The notes: generated by a model not told the origin, from the letters alone. 59,875 nucleotides of DNA from Candidatus Woesearchaeota archaeon (GCA_013202845.1 JABMPT010000010.1:1-59875), one strand, 5' to 3'; numbered from the stretch's first letter, positions 1 to 11,800 are shown. Made by a program: numbers and translations.

Positions 1-260
1 CTGGAAGTATAGCAGTAATATTGGCATTGAAAATAGCCAAGATTTTCTCAAAGATAATAACAAAGGTTGATTATCGAAAGCTCGTAATTGGAATCATTGT
101 CTTGATAACTATTTTAGTGATGTTACTAACTGGTTTTCTTGGTTTATGGGTTTTGATTGTTTCAACAGCAGTCGGTTTGATACCTGCTATTGTCAAGACG
201 ACGAGAACACAAGCAATGGGTTGCATAATGCTGCCTGTGATGATATACTTTTTGCTTTGA
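1..260 (+). CDS. C-terminal end of a TctA-like (DUF112) membrane permease, partial
   Basis: The reading frame is open from base 3, so this is the 3' end of a gene that starts left of the window. A TTG at 21 is unlikely to be the real start. The remaining 85 or so residues hold two or three hydrophobic segments and end in GLIPAIVKTTRTQAMGC followed by a hydrophobic LPVMIYFLL end. That tail resembles the C-terminus of archaeal tripartite tricarboxylate transporter permeases (TctA/DUF112), which end in GLIPxxxGxxRxxxMGxLLLP-type sequence. The match is from memory of the family, and most of the protein is missing. Confidence 0.55.
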   Translation, partial: GSIAVILALKIAKIFSKIITKVDYRKLVIGIIVLITILVMLLTGFLGLWVLIVSTAVGLIPAIVKTTRTQAMGCIMLPVMIYFLL

Positions 261-343
261 AATGAAAACGCTTAGAATTTCTAATGATATAATTATATAG
301 CTCTTACTTTTATCAAGTAACTCAAATTGAAAATGTTTAATTC

Positions 344-2098
344 TTAAGAAACAATATCTATTCTCTTTTCAATTTTAAATATAGGAATATTTACAGATTT
401 CTTCATAAGATAATAATTCATGTAATGAAATTCGTGTTCATATTGATTTCTTAAATTCTTTTTTGAAATTTCACTTACTTTAATAAATTTATAATTCTTG
501 TCTTCCATGAGTTCGCTATTTGTTATATATGAGTTATCACTAAAAAAAACTGAACGATTGTTCTGTAAATAAAACTCGATCATATGTTTCAATTGAACAT
601 AATCAATATCATTTATAAAGACAATTTCACGAGGCTTTGCATAAAACTTGTTAAAAGGATACTCATGTCCTGAAATAATTAATGCATCTTCAGGCGTGTT
701 TTTTGAAAACCATAATGCTTCAGCTTTTTCATGATTAATTTTTGTATGATTCAAATAAAGTATTGGGATGGTGTATAATAAAGAAGTAATGCATATAAAA
801 AACAAAATGAAAATTATATTAAACATTTTTTTATGTTTTCTTATTAAACATTTTCTAAATAAAGACTTAAAGATGATATGAAATAGACAAACAAAAAAAC
901 AAGTGATTAGAAAATATTTGAGAAAATTTGCTCCATTATTTTTAAATAAGAAAAAATCCAGAAATTTATAAAAATTCATATGTAATAATATTGTCATATC
1001 AATTGAAAAACAAAAGGTTGACAATAAAATAATTATGAAAAAAATTGTTTTTCTATTTAAATAAGGTTTAAGATAATAAATGATTGCAATATATAATAGT
1101 ATAAATCCTGGAATAATTATCAAGTTATGTCTTGAATACTGACCGATGTATGTTGGTAAGAATCTTGAATAAACTAAGAAGAAAAAAATCCATATTACAG
1201 GGAACATAAATTTTAATTTAAAATCATGATTAAATTTAATCTTTTTTTTCCCCATAAGAACTATAACTGTAAATATCCCTAAAATTAATGAAAGGGAAAA
1301 AAAACTGGTAAAAGAATTAATCAGAAAGCCTATTAAAAATATCATTGATGGAATATTAAAATTATTCATACTTGGCGTTGCAGAATTACTAATATAGAAA
1401 AACTTTGAGATATCGCCATCTTTAAAAATGATGCAATAAAAAATATAAATCAAAATTGGAGCGAATATAAAAAAAGCAGACCTTAAAACATTAATCATTC
1501 TATTTTTTCTGGAACCTTTTTGAATCAATATTAAAAAAAGAAAAGCAGGGAAAACAAAGATTGAACTGAACCTCAGTAATAAAGATAATCCTAGAACAAA
1601 TGATGATAGAATCAACAAATAATTCTTATGATTTATAAAAAATTTAGACAATAAATAGAATGCTAATGTAATAAAAAATAATGTTGGAATTCCTATCATA
1701 ATCTCATTCGAGTACCATAAAATAAGGGGATTAAACATACTTAGAAATCCTGCAGCAATACCTAGGAATTCATTCGAATAAATGTTACTTACAAATCTGT
1801 ACATAAAAATTGGGATTAGTGATCCCATAAGTATGGACATTAGTAATGTTGTCAACTCAACATTAAGATTAAAAACACTAAATAGTTTTAAAAAAATGAA
1901 TCCTAAAATATAGTATAATTCGTGAAGATACTCAAAAGAAACAAGTCTGAAAATTTCTATTTTTCCCTGAGAAACTTTTTCTATTGTATCTAAAAAGCTT
2001 GCAGAATCCCATTTGTTTGGAGAAGTGTTTAATAATAATAGTTGAATGGTAATAAAAAAACAAATCATAACTATTACTAAGAACTTTTTTTTATTCAT
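344..2098 (-). CDS. Multi-pass GT-C (family 39-like) glycosyltransferase-like protein
   Basis: This 584-residue protein has about a dozen hydrophobic helices. It has the layout of GT-C glycosyltransferases, which move sugars from lipid-phosphate donors on the outer face of the membrane. After the first helix comes an acidic loop (KWDSASFLDTIEKVSQGKIE), where GT-C enzymes place their catalytic acid. A mid-protein LGLSLLLRFSSIFVFPAFL segment and a soluble C-terminal domain with ALWFSKNTPEDALIISGHEY are also typical of PMT/ArnT-like archaeal proteins. The gene is visibly richer in A+T than TFB or the genes beyond it, and it stands alone on its strand, so recent acquisition is possible. The substrate is unknown. 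Confidence 0.6.
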   Translation of the reverse strand: MNKKKFLVIVMICFFITIQLLLLNTSPNKWDSASFLDTIEKVSQGKIEIFRLVSFEYLHELYYILGFIFLKLFSVFNLNVELTTLLMSILMGSLIPIFMYRFVSNIYSNEFLGIAAGFLSMFNPLILWYSNEIMIGIPTLFFITLAFYLLSKFFINHKNYLLILSSFVLGLSLLLRFSSIFVFPAFLFLILIQKGSRKNRMINVLRSAFFIFAPILIYIFYCIIFKDGDISKFFYISNSATPSMNNFNIPSMIFLIGFLINSFTSFFSLSLILGIFTVIVLMGKKKIKFNHDFKLKFMFPVIWIFFFLVYSRFLPTYIGQYSRHNLIIIPGFILLYIAIIYYLKPYLNRKTIFFIIILLSTFCFSIDMTILLHMNFYKFLDFFLFKNNGANFLKYFLITCFFVCLFHIIFKSLFRKCLIRKHKKMFNIIFILFFICITSLLYTIPILYLNHTKINHEKAEALWFSKNTPEDALIISGHEYPFNKFYAKPREIVFINDIDYVQLKHMIEFYLQNNRSVFFSDNSYITNSELMEDKNYKFIKVSEISKKNLRNQYEHEFHYMNYYLMKKSVNIPIFKIEKRIDIVS

Positions 2099-2204
2099 AT
2101 ATTAATAAAATGTGTTCATCTTAAAAATCTTTTTCTTTATGGTTTTACTCCTCTTTCTGTAGAAAAATTATAACAAAAATAAAAGAAATTATTTTTAATT
2201 ATTT

Positions 2205-2684
2205 CTAATGTTTCTTTCCGCCGTATTCAAACAACACATCGCCTGCAACTGATTTGAGTTCTACGGTGCCTGTTGGTGGTTTGGTTGATTCTGATGTGGC
2301 TCCTTTACCTTTCATATTTGCATACACGCCATGAATTTTTCCTGCATATGCAGATGCTTCAATCCTAAAATCGTCTGTGATTGTTAAATTAATATTGCCG
2401 GTGGCTTTGATTGAACCAGGGTTGGACAGTTCTCCTTTTACCACTCCGCCGGTGTATACTATGTTAACATTAATACCGGCCGGTATGTGTACTTGTCCAT
2501 CAAGTACTCCTTCGATAGTTAAATTTCTTCCAGTATAAGTTTGTTCTACATTCATATCTCCTTCAAGGTCTACATTTTTGCTTGAATGGTCTACTTTCAG
2601 TTCAAGTTGGTCACCAGACACGTTCATTGTTAGACTTTCTACTGCTTCATACGATTTGATTTGTTTATCATTATTTTCTTCCAT
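2205..2684 (-). CDS. Hypothetical protein with beta-rich repeat region
   Basis: I do not recognise this 159-residue protein. Its middle is a run of short beta-type segments separated by turns (NLTIEGVLDGQVHIP, VNIVYTGGVVKG, GSIKATGNINLTI) with alternating hydrophobic residues. That would fit a small beta-solenoid such as a bactofilin-like or DUF4097-like fold, but this is only a guess. There is no signal peptide or membrane helix. The frame opens with a TTG at 2699, but GGAG followed by ATG at 2684 is the better start. It is monocistronic between divergent neighbours. Confidence 0.5.
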   Translation of the reverse strand: MEENNDKQIKSYEAVESLTMNVSGDQLELKVDHSSKNVDLEGDMNVEQTYTGRNLTIEGVLDGQVHIPAGINVNIVYTGGVVKGELSNPGSIKATGNINLTITDDFRIEASAYAGKIHGVYANMKGKGATSESTKPPTGTVELKSVAGDVLFEYGGKKH

Positions 2685-2849
2685 TTTAGTAATCTCCAAT
2701 AAGTTTTCTTTCGGAAATGTGATGATGTTTATAAAGATATGTGGAATATGTAGCTGGTTTTAGTATTTTGTAATACAAAACTACTATTAATTTTGTTGTA
2801 CTTTCTTTTTATGACAATATTTATAATTCAATGACCAATTATTTCTTTT

Positions 2850-3374
2850 ATGAAGTGGAAAAGAATAATTTATTTCTTTATCGCTTTGCTCCTTATAGTC
2901 AGTATATTATCTTTTACAGTCGGCAGGGAGATTGTTGAACAGAAACAACCAACACTAATGTCTTTTTCAGTGGTTCATTTCTCAGGATATTTATTCTTCA
3001 TTGTAATGCCTGTCGAAGCATTGATACCTTATTACTTGGCAGAAGGGCATGCAGCCATAACTATGATAATCTTAGCCATACTTACTGCTATGCTTGCTCA
3101 GATAATTGATTTCAGTTTGGGTTTTATGGTGAGCCAAAAAGTGATTCACAATTTCATAAGTGAGTGGCGCTATAAGAAATACGAGAAGAAGATCAAAAAG
3201 TACGGTGTTTGGGCTATTCTGGTATTCAATCTTTTCCCATTATCCTCGCCAATCCTAATCTTTGTCGCAGGCATTCTAAGATATAAATTAAAGAGGGTTT
3301 TATTATTCAGCTTTTTCGGATTGTTAATAAAATACATAGTGCTGGCTTATGGTTCCAGTTTTTTCTTTGCATAG
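2850..3374 (+). CDS. DedA/VTT-like (SNARE-associated) small membrane protein
   Basis: This 174-residue protein has about four hydrophobic segments. The stretch KKYGVWAILVFNLFPLSSP followed by a Gly-containing helix and a positively charged loop resembles the VTT core of the DedA/SNARE-associated family (Pfam PF09335), where the FxRFxP-type segment is here NLFPLSSP. Proteins of this family act in membranes in lipid scrambling or transport-related roles, but no substrate can be given. A TATA-like ATTTATAA about 25 bases before the ATG suggests a leaderless transcript. It is convergent with the YjbQ-family gene, whose stop lies 3 bases away. Confidence 0.6.
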   Translation: MKWKRIIYFFIALLLIVSILSFTVGREIVEQKQPTLMSFSVVHFSGYLFFIVMPVEALIPYYLAEGHAAITMIILAILTAMLAQIIDFSLGFMVSQKVIHNFISEWRYKKYEKKIKKYGVWAILVFNLFPLSSPILIFVAGILRYKLKRVLLFSFFGLLIKYIVLAYGSSFFFA

Positions 3375-3376
3375 AA

Positions 3377-3895
3377 TCAGTAAGTTCCTTGTACTAAAAC
3401 AGTGACTTCTCTTTCCCTGTCATGATCCAATTCGCAGATCATTATCTGCTGCCATTCACCTTTTATTAACTCACCATCTTTGACAATCATTGTTATCGAA
3501 TGCGGAAGTATCATGGCTTGCGCGTGAGCGTGCCCATTTATGCATTCATGGCAAACACCTTCTTCATCTGGCTCACAGAGATGAGTGTCTCTTTTGCCTT
3601 TAGGATTTTTTGCGTCCTTTATATCGTTATGACCATACTCTTCGTCAGGATGCGCAAATCTGTCCAGAACTCTTTTCAAGTCATGCTCGCAATCCAAATC
3701 TTCATGACCAATCAGGTTTTTCTCGTCCTCATTAACCCAGACACTGCATGTCGTGTGATGGGTTTGTACAATTACAGAACCATTTACTATCCCGGACTTA
3801 TGTATTACTTCTTCAACCTGTTTTGTGATGTTGATGAAATGAAGTCTTTTTTTTGTTTTCAATAATAGCTTTTTAGTTACTGCTTTGTATGTCAT
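3377..3895 (-). CDS. YjbQ/UPF0047 family protein
   Basis: The 172-residue sequence carries the family signature: IVQTHHTTCSVWVNEDE near residue 45, then a histidine-rich ECINGHAHAQAMILPHSI, and GEWQQIMICELDHDRERE at the end. YjbQ proteins are small trimeric metal-binding proteins. Some have a side activity in thiamine phosphate synthesis, but their main role is not settled. The length exceeds the usual 135-145 because of an insert with a CxxxxxxxCxxC cluster just before the GHAHAQ motif, a feature of a known subgroup of the family. It is monocistronic, downstream of and in the same direction as the TFB gene. Confidence 0.85.
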   Translation of the reverse strand: MTYKAVTKKLLLKTKKRLHFINITKQVEEVIHKSGIVNGSVIVQTHHTTCSVWVNEDEKNLIGHEDLDCEHDLKRVLDRFAHPDEEYGHNDIKDAKNPKGKRDTHLCEPDEEGVCHECINGHAHAQAMILPHSITMIVKDGELIKGEWQQIMICELDHDREREVTVLVQGTY

Positions 3896-3960
3896 TCTCT
3901 ACAGAAGTTCTTTGATTATTTTTAAAGGTTTTGAAAAAGAAAAAGATTAAAGAAAAAGAA

Positions 3961-4860
3961 TTAAGCCGCAATCTTTAGCTTCAAGGTGTCGACAAAGTCT
4001 TTGTATCTGTTTCTCAATGTGACTTCTGTGACTCCGATTGCATTTGCGATCTCGTTCTGGGTTCTTTTTTCCTCGTTCAATTTGCTGGCTGCGTATATTG
4101 CTGCAGCTGCCAATCCAAGAGGGTTCTTTCCAGAAGTTATCTCTTTTTTCTGTGCTTTCTCCAAAAGCTTGATTGCAGTTGTATGTGTTTTCTGGCTCAG
4201 CTCAAGGTTTGAGATGTACCTGCTCACATAGTTCACTGGATCAGATTGTGTGACTCTTATGTCCATTTTCCTGACAACGTATCTGTAGTTTCTTCCGATG
4301 TCTTTCTTGTCGATATTGGTAACGTCCTCAAGATCATCAAGTGTTTTAGGCACTTCATAGTTTCTGCAGACAATGTATATGACTGCTGCAACTATTGTCT
4401 CTGTGCTTCTTCCCTTGACGATTCCTTTCTGGGCTGCATGCGTGTAGATTCTTGAAGCTTCTTCTTCAATTGTCTTGCTTAATTGCAACACAGAAACCAG
4501 TCTCTGGATTTCAGAAAGCGCGATTTGCAAGTTTCTTTCGATTGCTGAGGCGACATTGTTCTGCCATTTTCTCAACCTGAAGTATTTGTTTTTATTGGTT
4601 TTAGAAAGCTGGTATATGTCTGATTTGGTTCCTATTGATGTTCCAAGTCCTTTATCAGCATGAGTATATGATAGTGGTGCTCCGGTCCTTCTCTTCTTTG
4701 CAGCTTGTTCTGCGTCGTGTTCTCTCCATTCCTGACCAAAGTCGAATAGCTTGTCTTCTACAACTAATCCGCATTCGTTGCATGTAACCTCGCCCTTATC
4801 CTTATGATGAGCTAGGCTCATACCTCCACATTCTGGACAATTTTTAGATATTTTTGTCAT
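3961..4860 (-). CDS. tfb: Transcription initiation factor IIB (TFB)
   Basis: TFB recruits RNA polymerase to the TBP-TATA complex. The 299-residue length is normal. The N-terminus is a zinc ribbon (CPECGG near residue 8 and CNECG near 27), followed by the B-reader/linker (QEWREHDAEQAAKKRRTG, then SYTHADKGLGTSIG). Two cyclin-like repeats follow, the first around residues 100-190 and the second around 200-299. The second ends in the helix-turn-helix that reads the BRE (NEIANAIGVTEVTLRNRYKD). A GGAGGG ribosome-binding site sits 6-7 bases before the ATG. A TATA-like ATTTAAAT near 4960 implies a leader of roughly 70 bases. Confidence 0.97.
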   Translation of the reverse strand: MTKISKNCPECGGMSLAHHKDKGEVTCNECGLVVEDKLFDFGQEWREHDAEQAAKKRRTGAPLSYTHADKGLGTSIGTKSDIYQLSKTNKNKYFRLRKWQNNVASAIERNLQIALSEIQRLVSVLQLSKTIEEEASRIYTHAAQKGIVKGRSTETIVAAVIYIVCRNYEVPKTLDDLEDVTNIDKKDIGRNYRYVVRKMDIRVTQSDPVNYVSRYISNLELSQKTHTTAIKLLEKAQKKEITSGKNPLGLAAAAIYAASKLNEEKRTQNEIANAIGVTEVTLRNRYKDFVDTLKLKIAA

Positions 4861-4884
4861 AGATATACCCTCCTATTTCGGATT

Positions 4885-4898
4885 GATCCCCCAGGATC
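4885..4898 (-). promoter_or_regulatory. Short hairpin in the TFB mRNA leader
   Basis: GATCC (4885-4889) and GGATC (4894-4898) pair perfectly around a 4-base loop. The element lies 24-38 bases upstream of the TFB start, in a locally G+C-rich island of an otherwise A+T-rich leader. It could affect translation, but it is short. Confidence 0.3.
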
Positions 4899-5018
4899 CC
4901 AAAATTATGTATCGGTTATTATTATATCCTAATTCGATAGGTGACGCATATTTAGTATTTAAATGTTTCGGTTTAGAAAAATATCTATAGAGGAGAAACT
5001 GCTTTAATCATCAAGAAG

Positions 5019-5666
5019 TTAAGAAACGATTTCCCAGTCAGAAACCTTGGCTTTTTCACAGTTGCTGAACTCCAATCCAAGGATGTGCGGCTCTTTTCTG
5101 ACAGAGAATGTCATCTTCAATGTCTTTCCTGCGGGCACTACCATTGCCACAGGTTCTACATCAGTGTCGCCTTTATTGTCAAACCTGAACTCATATGTTT
5201 TTGCAAGAGTCTCAATCACCAAGTCCTGCTCTTTGTTATTGGTTATCAACATCTCCATAGTCATGTTTTCAGAAAAGAACTTTGCGCCGGTGATTGATAT
5301 TTGTCTAGCATCTAATCTGTATCTACACTCGCCGTTTTGTGCTGGGTTCTGGTCCCCAATGCTTATTTTCATAGAATCCAATTTAGGTGCGAGGATTGAA
5401 ACAGCAACAGCAAGGATTGCAATCAGGATTACAGTATTGATAATCTTTCGCTTCTTTGAAAGTTTTTGTTCACTATCAAAAAAAGTATGTCTCAAGCTTT
5501 GTTTTGCAATGCTCCAGAAAGAGTCATTCTTTCCTTTGCTTTTTTTTCTCCAATCAACAGAGAATTCCTCTCCTTTCTCACCTTTATACTTTATTTCAGC
5601 GCCGCATCTACCGCAGAAATCATCCTCATCGTCGACCTGAAAACCACATTTTGAGCAGAAGGGCAT
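5019..5666 (-). CDS. Zinc-ribbon membrane-anchored hypothetical protein
   Basis: The 215-residue protein begins with a treble-clef zinc ribbon (CSKCG, then CGRCGAEIKYKG), continues with a basic linker, and has one membrane helix near residues 80-100 (INTVILIAILAVAVSIL). It ends in an extracytoplasmic beta-rich domain of about 110 residues (ISITGAKFFSENMTMEMLIT). This is the common archaeal pattern of a cytoplasmic zinc ribbon plus an outside domain, with unknown function. I chose the ATG at 5666 over the GTG at 5681 because the TATA box at 5688-5696 is about 26 bases before it, which fits a leaderless transcript. Confidence 0.7.
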   Translation of the reverse strand: MPFCSKCGFQVDDEDDFCGRCGAEIKYKGEKGEEFSVDWRKKSKGKNDSFWSIAKQSLRHTFFDSEQKLSKKRKIINTVILIAILAVAVSILAPKLDSMKISIGDQNPAQNGECRYRLDARQISITGAKFFSENMTMEMLITNNKEQDLVIETLAKTYEFRFDNKGDTDVEPVAMVVPAGKTLKMTFSVRKEPHILGLEFSNCEKAKVSDWEIVS

Positions 5667-5687
5667 GAAAGCAGTAAACACTGGTAG

Positions 5688-5696
5688 TATTTAAAT
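5688..5696 (-). promoter_or_regulatory. TATA box for the zinc-ribbon membrane gene
   Basis: ATTTAAATA on the minus strand is centred about 26 bases upstream of the ATG at 5666. This spacing is expected when transcription starts at or next to the start codon, and it decides the start of that gene. Confidence 0.5.
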
Positions 5697-5753
5697 TTTT
5701 TTTATCGTGGTGTAGTAACTTTCTATACATTTTTTGTGATAAATTATCGAAAA

Positions 5754-5763
5754 TTATATAAAT
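5754..5763 (+). promoter_or_regulatory. TATA box for the giant surface protein gene
   Basis: TTATATAAAT lies about 70 bases before the ATG at 5832, implying a leader of roughly 45 bases. A GAGGGG ribosome-binding site lies just before the ATG. Confidence 0.45.
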
Positions 5764-5831
5764 AATCTCCTTTTTAGTCCTTAGATATTTTAAAGTTTAA
5801 AGAGGCTTTTAAAATTAGAGGGGTTGGTAGT

Positions 5832-8800
5832 ATGAGAAAACTTATTTTAATTCTAACAGTAATATTGACACTATTGTTTTCAACATCTGTTGTTAACGCA
5901 GAAGCAGGTCTTTGTACCGAAGGACATTCTGGTGCTCTGACATGTACAAACATAACAGGCTCTGGGACGTGTACCAATCAAGTTGGTGGCTGCGCATGGA
6001 ATGGCTCCATATGTTCCGATAGTCCGGGCATAGTAGGCGGATGTGATAACCTAGCTTCCTCTTTTGATTGCAATTTCAACACCTCTTTAGTGTGTGAATG
6101 GGACATCCCCCCCTCTGTGAACCTAATGGCCCCTTCTGATGATAGCACATCTTCTACTGGTAATATAACAGTTTATTGTAATGTGACAGATGATTATGAT
6201 TTGGTAAATCTCACATTATTTGTGTGGAATTCTACTGGTGATGTAGATTCTTCTAATCCAACAAACTTTTCTGGTGATAATGATACGGCTGAAACTCATA
6301 ATTGGGCCATAACCGTCCTTTCTTCAGGAATATATTATTGGAACTGTCTTGCCTATGATGATTATGACCAATCTAGCTGGGCAGCAGACAACTGGACTAT
6401 CACTGTGGATACTTCTCCTGAAAATCTATCTCTAAATTCCTCTATTGTTGTAACATTACTAAAACCTGTGAATGGATCAACTGTTGGTGGCACTTTTGAT
6501 ATGAATTTTTCTGTTAATGTAGATTCTACTTGTATGGGATACTGGGACTATAATCCTGAAGGTATTACTGATATTCCTGTTGACGTGCCTTTTATACCTG
6601 GTTCAGATACTTATAGGTGGGATCATGTTGATCCAGGTGAAGATTGGTCTGCCACAGCAGGAGCTAATTCATATGGAGTATCTCCTGAAAATTATAGTAG
6701 AAACTATACTTGGAATGTTAGATGTGTCTCAGCAGGCTATTCATGGGCGAGTGCTAACTGGACATTTGTTTCTTCGGTAACCTGTGATGGAATTTTAAGT
6801 GACGACCCAAGTGTTTGCTCAGGACGTGGATTATGTTCAGCCCTAGGTAATTGTGTATGTAATGCTGGATGGAGTGGCGTAAATTGTTCAACATCTACCT
6901 CCTCTATGACTGTAACAAAAACTCTTCTATCCTCATCAACTCCTGCTATAGGAGACACTGTTGAGTTTCAAATAACTATAGCAAATACAGGTGCAAGCAC
7001 TATCTCAGAAGTGTGGATACATGATGACTATGAAAACTCCTACTTGAGCTTTGATAATGAGTCTAGTAGCTGTGCAATTAAGTCCAATTTAAATGATGGA
7101 CCTGATATTAATTCGATTGTTATTAATGTAACTCCATGCATTACAGGATCTTTTAACTCTAGTGATACTGTTGATGTTTTCTTAAATTTCACAGCTCTAA
7201 GTACAGGTGCGACAACCAATGAGGTTGAATTATCATTTACTGAAGAGGGCGCAAATCAAGATGAAGACAATGCAAGTGTTACTATTCAAAGTGGAGGTGG
7301 TGGAGGAGGATCTTCAGATTTCAACGTAACATTACTAAGTCCAGCTAATGGATTAACTATTAATGATAATCATTTAAATCTTACTTTTACTGTTAATGAA
7401 ACTAGTACATGTATGGCATACTGGGACTTTAACCCTGAAAACATACCAGCTGATTACGCTGATGTGCCTACTACTCCTAATAATTGGGATCACGTTGTAA
7501 TGGATTCTGAGTATAGCGTAACAGGCATGAATAACCAGTCAATTCCAGCAATGGTTCCAAATGGCAACTATACTTGGAACGTTAGATGTTATACTTCAAC
7601 AACTTATTCATGGGCGACTGCTAACTGGACTTTCACACTCAATGGTAGCATGATAGATTGTTTAGCTTATACAACTCCAGAAGACTGTGACTCTGCCTCT
7701 AATTGTAATTGGGAAAGCTTTGGCGGAAAATGCTTGTTAGACTGTGCTCAATATGATGGAACAGATGTAGATACTTGTGAAAATGCTTTCGGAGCAGGCG
7801 CATGTGCATGGAATGGATGGTTATGTGATCCTGCAGGAGAATTCTTTGATCCAGGATATGAAGGATTTTCTCCTTGCTTTGATTATGATGGAAACCAAAC
7901 TGCTTGTGATAATAATAGTGAATCTTGTGTATGGTTCTCTGAGCCTAACTGTCCAACATGGGATGATTGCCAGGATGTAACAGGCGGATCAGACCATGGA
8001 TGGTGTGACCCTAACAATTTCGATTGGGCTACGGATTATGATTGTTGGAATTATGATGGAAACCAAACTGGTTGTGATAATGCAGAACAAACTTTAGGTT
8101 GGGCTTGTCAATGGTCAGATGATCCTTGGTATATGGGACCTTTTGGTGCCGGAGATCTTGGTTGGTGTAACCCTGCCTCATTTGGTGGCGGTGGTGGTAG
8201 TAGTGGCGGAGGCGGATTTGGCGGAGGAACCTCTGGATGTTGGGATTACTGGGATGAAACTGGCTGTGATGACGCTGCTTCAGGTGGATTACTTTGTACT
8301 TGGAACATGCCTTCTGTAACAGAGTGGTGTGAAGAGAGAGGTTGCTGGAACTATTGGGATTCAGGATCTTGTGATGCTGCAAATACTAGTGAAGGCTGCC
8401 AATGGAATTCAGATTACAACTATTGTTATAGAGAAGAATGTTGGGACTTAACAAACATAACTGGTTGTGATTTTTCAGCTCTTGATTGTATATGGTATAA
8501 TAATACTTGGGATTCAGGTGGTTGGTGTGAAGAAAATGCTTGTTGGAATAATGACTGGACTAATGTGTCTGTTTGTGAAGCACAACCTGGATGTCAATGG
8601 AACGATCCTTGGTGTGAACATGATGGTTGCTGGAACTATGAACTCAATCAAACTAATTGTGAAACCGAATCTGGTTTAAACTGTCAGTGGATGAATAGTT
8701 CAAATGGCTGGTGTGAAGAGACAAGATGCTGGTCTTATGATGGAAACCAAACTGGTTGTCTAAATGCCAATGAAAATACATCTCTTTCCTGTACGTGGGA

Positions 8801-11800
8801 TAGTAATTTTTGTTATGAAGACTACCAGGAATGTAATGAATATGATAATATGTTCGAATGTTTCGGAACTGGTTGGTGTTTCTGGGATGAATCTGGTAAT
8901 GGTACCTGTTCTGAACCTAACTTTGGACCTATTGAATTCTTCAACCCTGGATGTTGGGCTTTTGATCAAGCAGGAGCAAGTAAATGTAATAACATAACAA
9001 CTTGTACTTGGGATGCAGGAGGATTCTGTGCTGATGCTGGTGCTGATGCAAATAATGGAGTGCAATGTGAGGATATAAACAATTCAGCTTTCTGTAACGG
9101 CATACCTATGCTTTCAACTTGTTGTTCATGGAATGGAACTGGTTGTGAAGCTGCACCTCAAACAACTGCTTGTTGGGATTCTATGCAAGAACCTCCAATA
9201 GGGGGTGCTTTCTGTGAAGATTATGCCGCTACAAGCAGCGAAACAATTTGTAATCAAATTGCAGGAGATCCATGGTACATGCCTTGTGTATGGGATAATG
9301 CAAGTCAAAAATGTGGATTCGCTTTCGATGATTTCTTCGGTGGTGCTGTAAGCGGTGGAGGCGGAGGATTTGGATTCATTGACTTAAACGAAGGAACCTG
9401 TGCTAATACAGGAGGAGTCTGGAAATCTGAACAATGGACTGATTCATCCGGAAATTTACAATGGGATGAATGGTGCGAGATGGGTTTCGGTTTCGGAACT
9501 GAGATTTGTGCCAATTCCTGTTGGGCTTGTGAACAACAAGATAATGGTTCTGTTTGGGCAAATGCAGCTGATGCACAGGGCGCCTGTGAAGAATCAACAG
9601 CAGGATGTAACTTCTTTGCAGATTCATACGCATACAACACATTTGGATGGTGTGATATGAATTGGGCACACCAAGGTAACTGTGACCAGAACTGTTGGGA
9701 TTGCTGGGACTCAAATCAATGTAGTGGTAATGCAGATTGTAAATGGTTCACTGATCCTTGGAACAATAACATGGGATGGTGTGACAGCAAGAATGTAATG
9801 AGCTGTGATGATGATTGTTTCATGTGTTGGGACCAGAATAACTGTGGAGACAGCGATGCCGACTGTACATGGAATACTAATTATTGGTTCTGTGAACCTA
9901 CAGGAACTGGAACTAGTGGAGAATCATATGAAGTCTGCTTTGATGGTATGGATAACGACGCAGATACTTTCATTGATTGTGAAGACCCAGAATGTATGTT
10001 TGATAATTTCTGTGGTGGTTCAGCAGTGTTTGACTCTAATTGTCTATCAATACCAACTGAAACTGCTTGTGGTGATGGCGGTTGTGTATGGATTACTGAT
10101 AATTGGAACAATTCATGGTGTGATATGAATGGTTCACAATGTTGGTTATATGATGACAATGAAACAGCTTGTAATAATGAAACTCTTGGAGCAGGTTGTT
10201 CATATCAGACAATGCAAGGATTTGGTAACTCAGATGATTTCTGTGAAATCAACTGGTCTTATATGGATTCATCTCAATGTTGGAACTATGGAGAAAACGA
10301 ATCAACATGTATAGGACAATCTGGCTGTGTGTGGATAGAAGATCCATGGTGTAATTCACCAGAAGGACAATCCGATCCTTGGTGTCTAGATAACCCGGAT
10401 ATGGGTTGGTGTGATAATGAATTGTGGTCATGTATTGAACATGATAATGACCAAACAGCATGTGGTCTAGATCCTGCTTGTGGATGGATAACTGACTGGT
10501 TTAATTCTGACTGGGGATGGTGTGATCCAATCTGTTTCAGCAGAGATAATTCAACATGTTCTAATCCAGTACCTATTAACGGAACAAATGTCACAGGAGT
10601 ATGTGAATTACTAACTGCATCACAAATGGGTTGGTGTGAACCTGAAAACATGTTCAAAGGTTGTTGGGGATATGATGACGACTCAACTGCTTGTGGATTA
10701 GATGACGCTTGTTCATGGATGGAAGACCCTTACTCTCCATTAGGCGGATTTTGTGGAGATAAATTCTTCAATGACATGGTTGGAGGTATGGATAAAAGTC
10801 CTCCATTAATATTAGAAGGAGAAGACTGTGCAGCAACCAATGCAGCAAGTGATATCTGCGGATTAGGAGTCAAAGATAACCCTGAAAACTTCGGATTTGG
10901 AACAGAGGTATTCAGCATGGATAGCACAAAATTATGTGCTGACAAGTTTGATTTCGACCCTGTATTTTCAGGAGGTACAAATTCATCTGCTAAGTTCTAT
11001 TGGTACTTAGACACTGATGGAGTTGCAACAGGTGGATGTAATGCAACTGATGACAATACTTTAGTTGGATATGACTTGAAATTCAAGTATGAAACAACTG
11101 AAGTTGATGGAGCATTAGTTGAGACGAAAGTTACTTATAAATGCTTGAGTGGACAATGGTCTCCTTCACAAATAAAGATTACTCCTTGGTTTGATAAATC
11201 ATGTTACATGGTCAGAGGAGGAGTTATAAGTGTTAGTAAGGATGACTTGAGTAAGTTGAGCGTTCTTGGTCTATATAATGAGAGTGCTGATATGAGAATA
11301 TATGCAACTACTGCATTAAGTAATGGTAGTGACTCATCAGTATATGACTCAATTGGTCCAACTTATTACAGCCATGGAGCTGCAGACTTCAAGTTTGAAG
11401 ATTGTATGGGTTTCGTAGATAGTGATGGTGATGGATTAACGCCTTCAGAAGACCCTGACTGTGTTGACTTCCTGAAATACGGATATATTGACTTAGAGCA
11501 AGGTTCAAAATGTAACGACGACATTGACAATGATGGAAATGGTCTAACTGATTGTTCAGATCCTGGTTGTATGTATGACTTGGCTTATTGTGTGGCTGCG
11601 GATTATGCAGATGATAACTCAGCTCCAACAATTACCTGGATGGATGCTGAAGCATTCATGGATGGTGTATTCATAGGTGTTGACACTGACGAACCTACAA
11701 ATGGAACCTTGTTATTCTTCAAGAACGATTCCTACTGTAGAAATATCAGCAACGGAGAAACGCTATTAGATTGGAAATTAACAAATGAATTCACAGGTGA

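Noticed and set aside
5047-5640. Plus-strand open frame of 197 codons
   Set aside because: It lies opposite the zinc-ribbon membrane gene, which has a TATA box and zinc motifs; the plus frame has neither.
7657-10720. CRISPR-like or non-coding repeat array
   Set aside because: The repeats are in frame, vary in spacing and code for Cys/Trp repeats of one protein.
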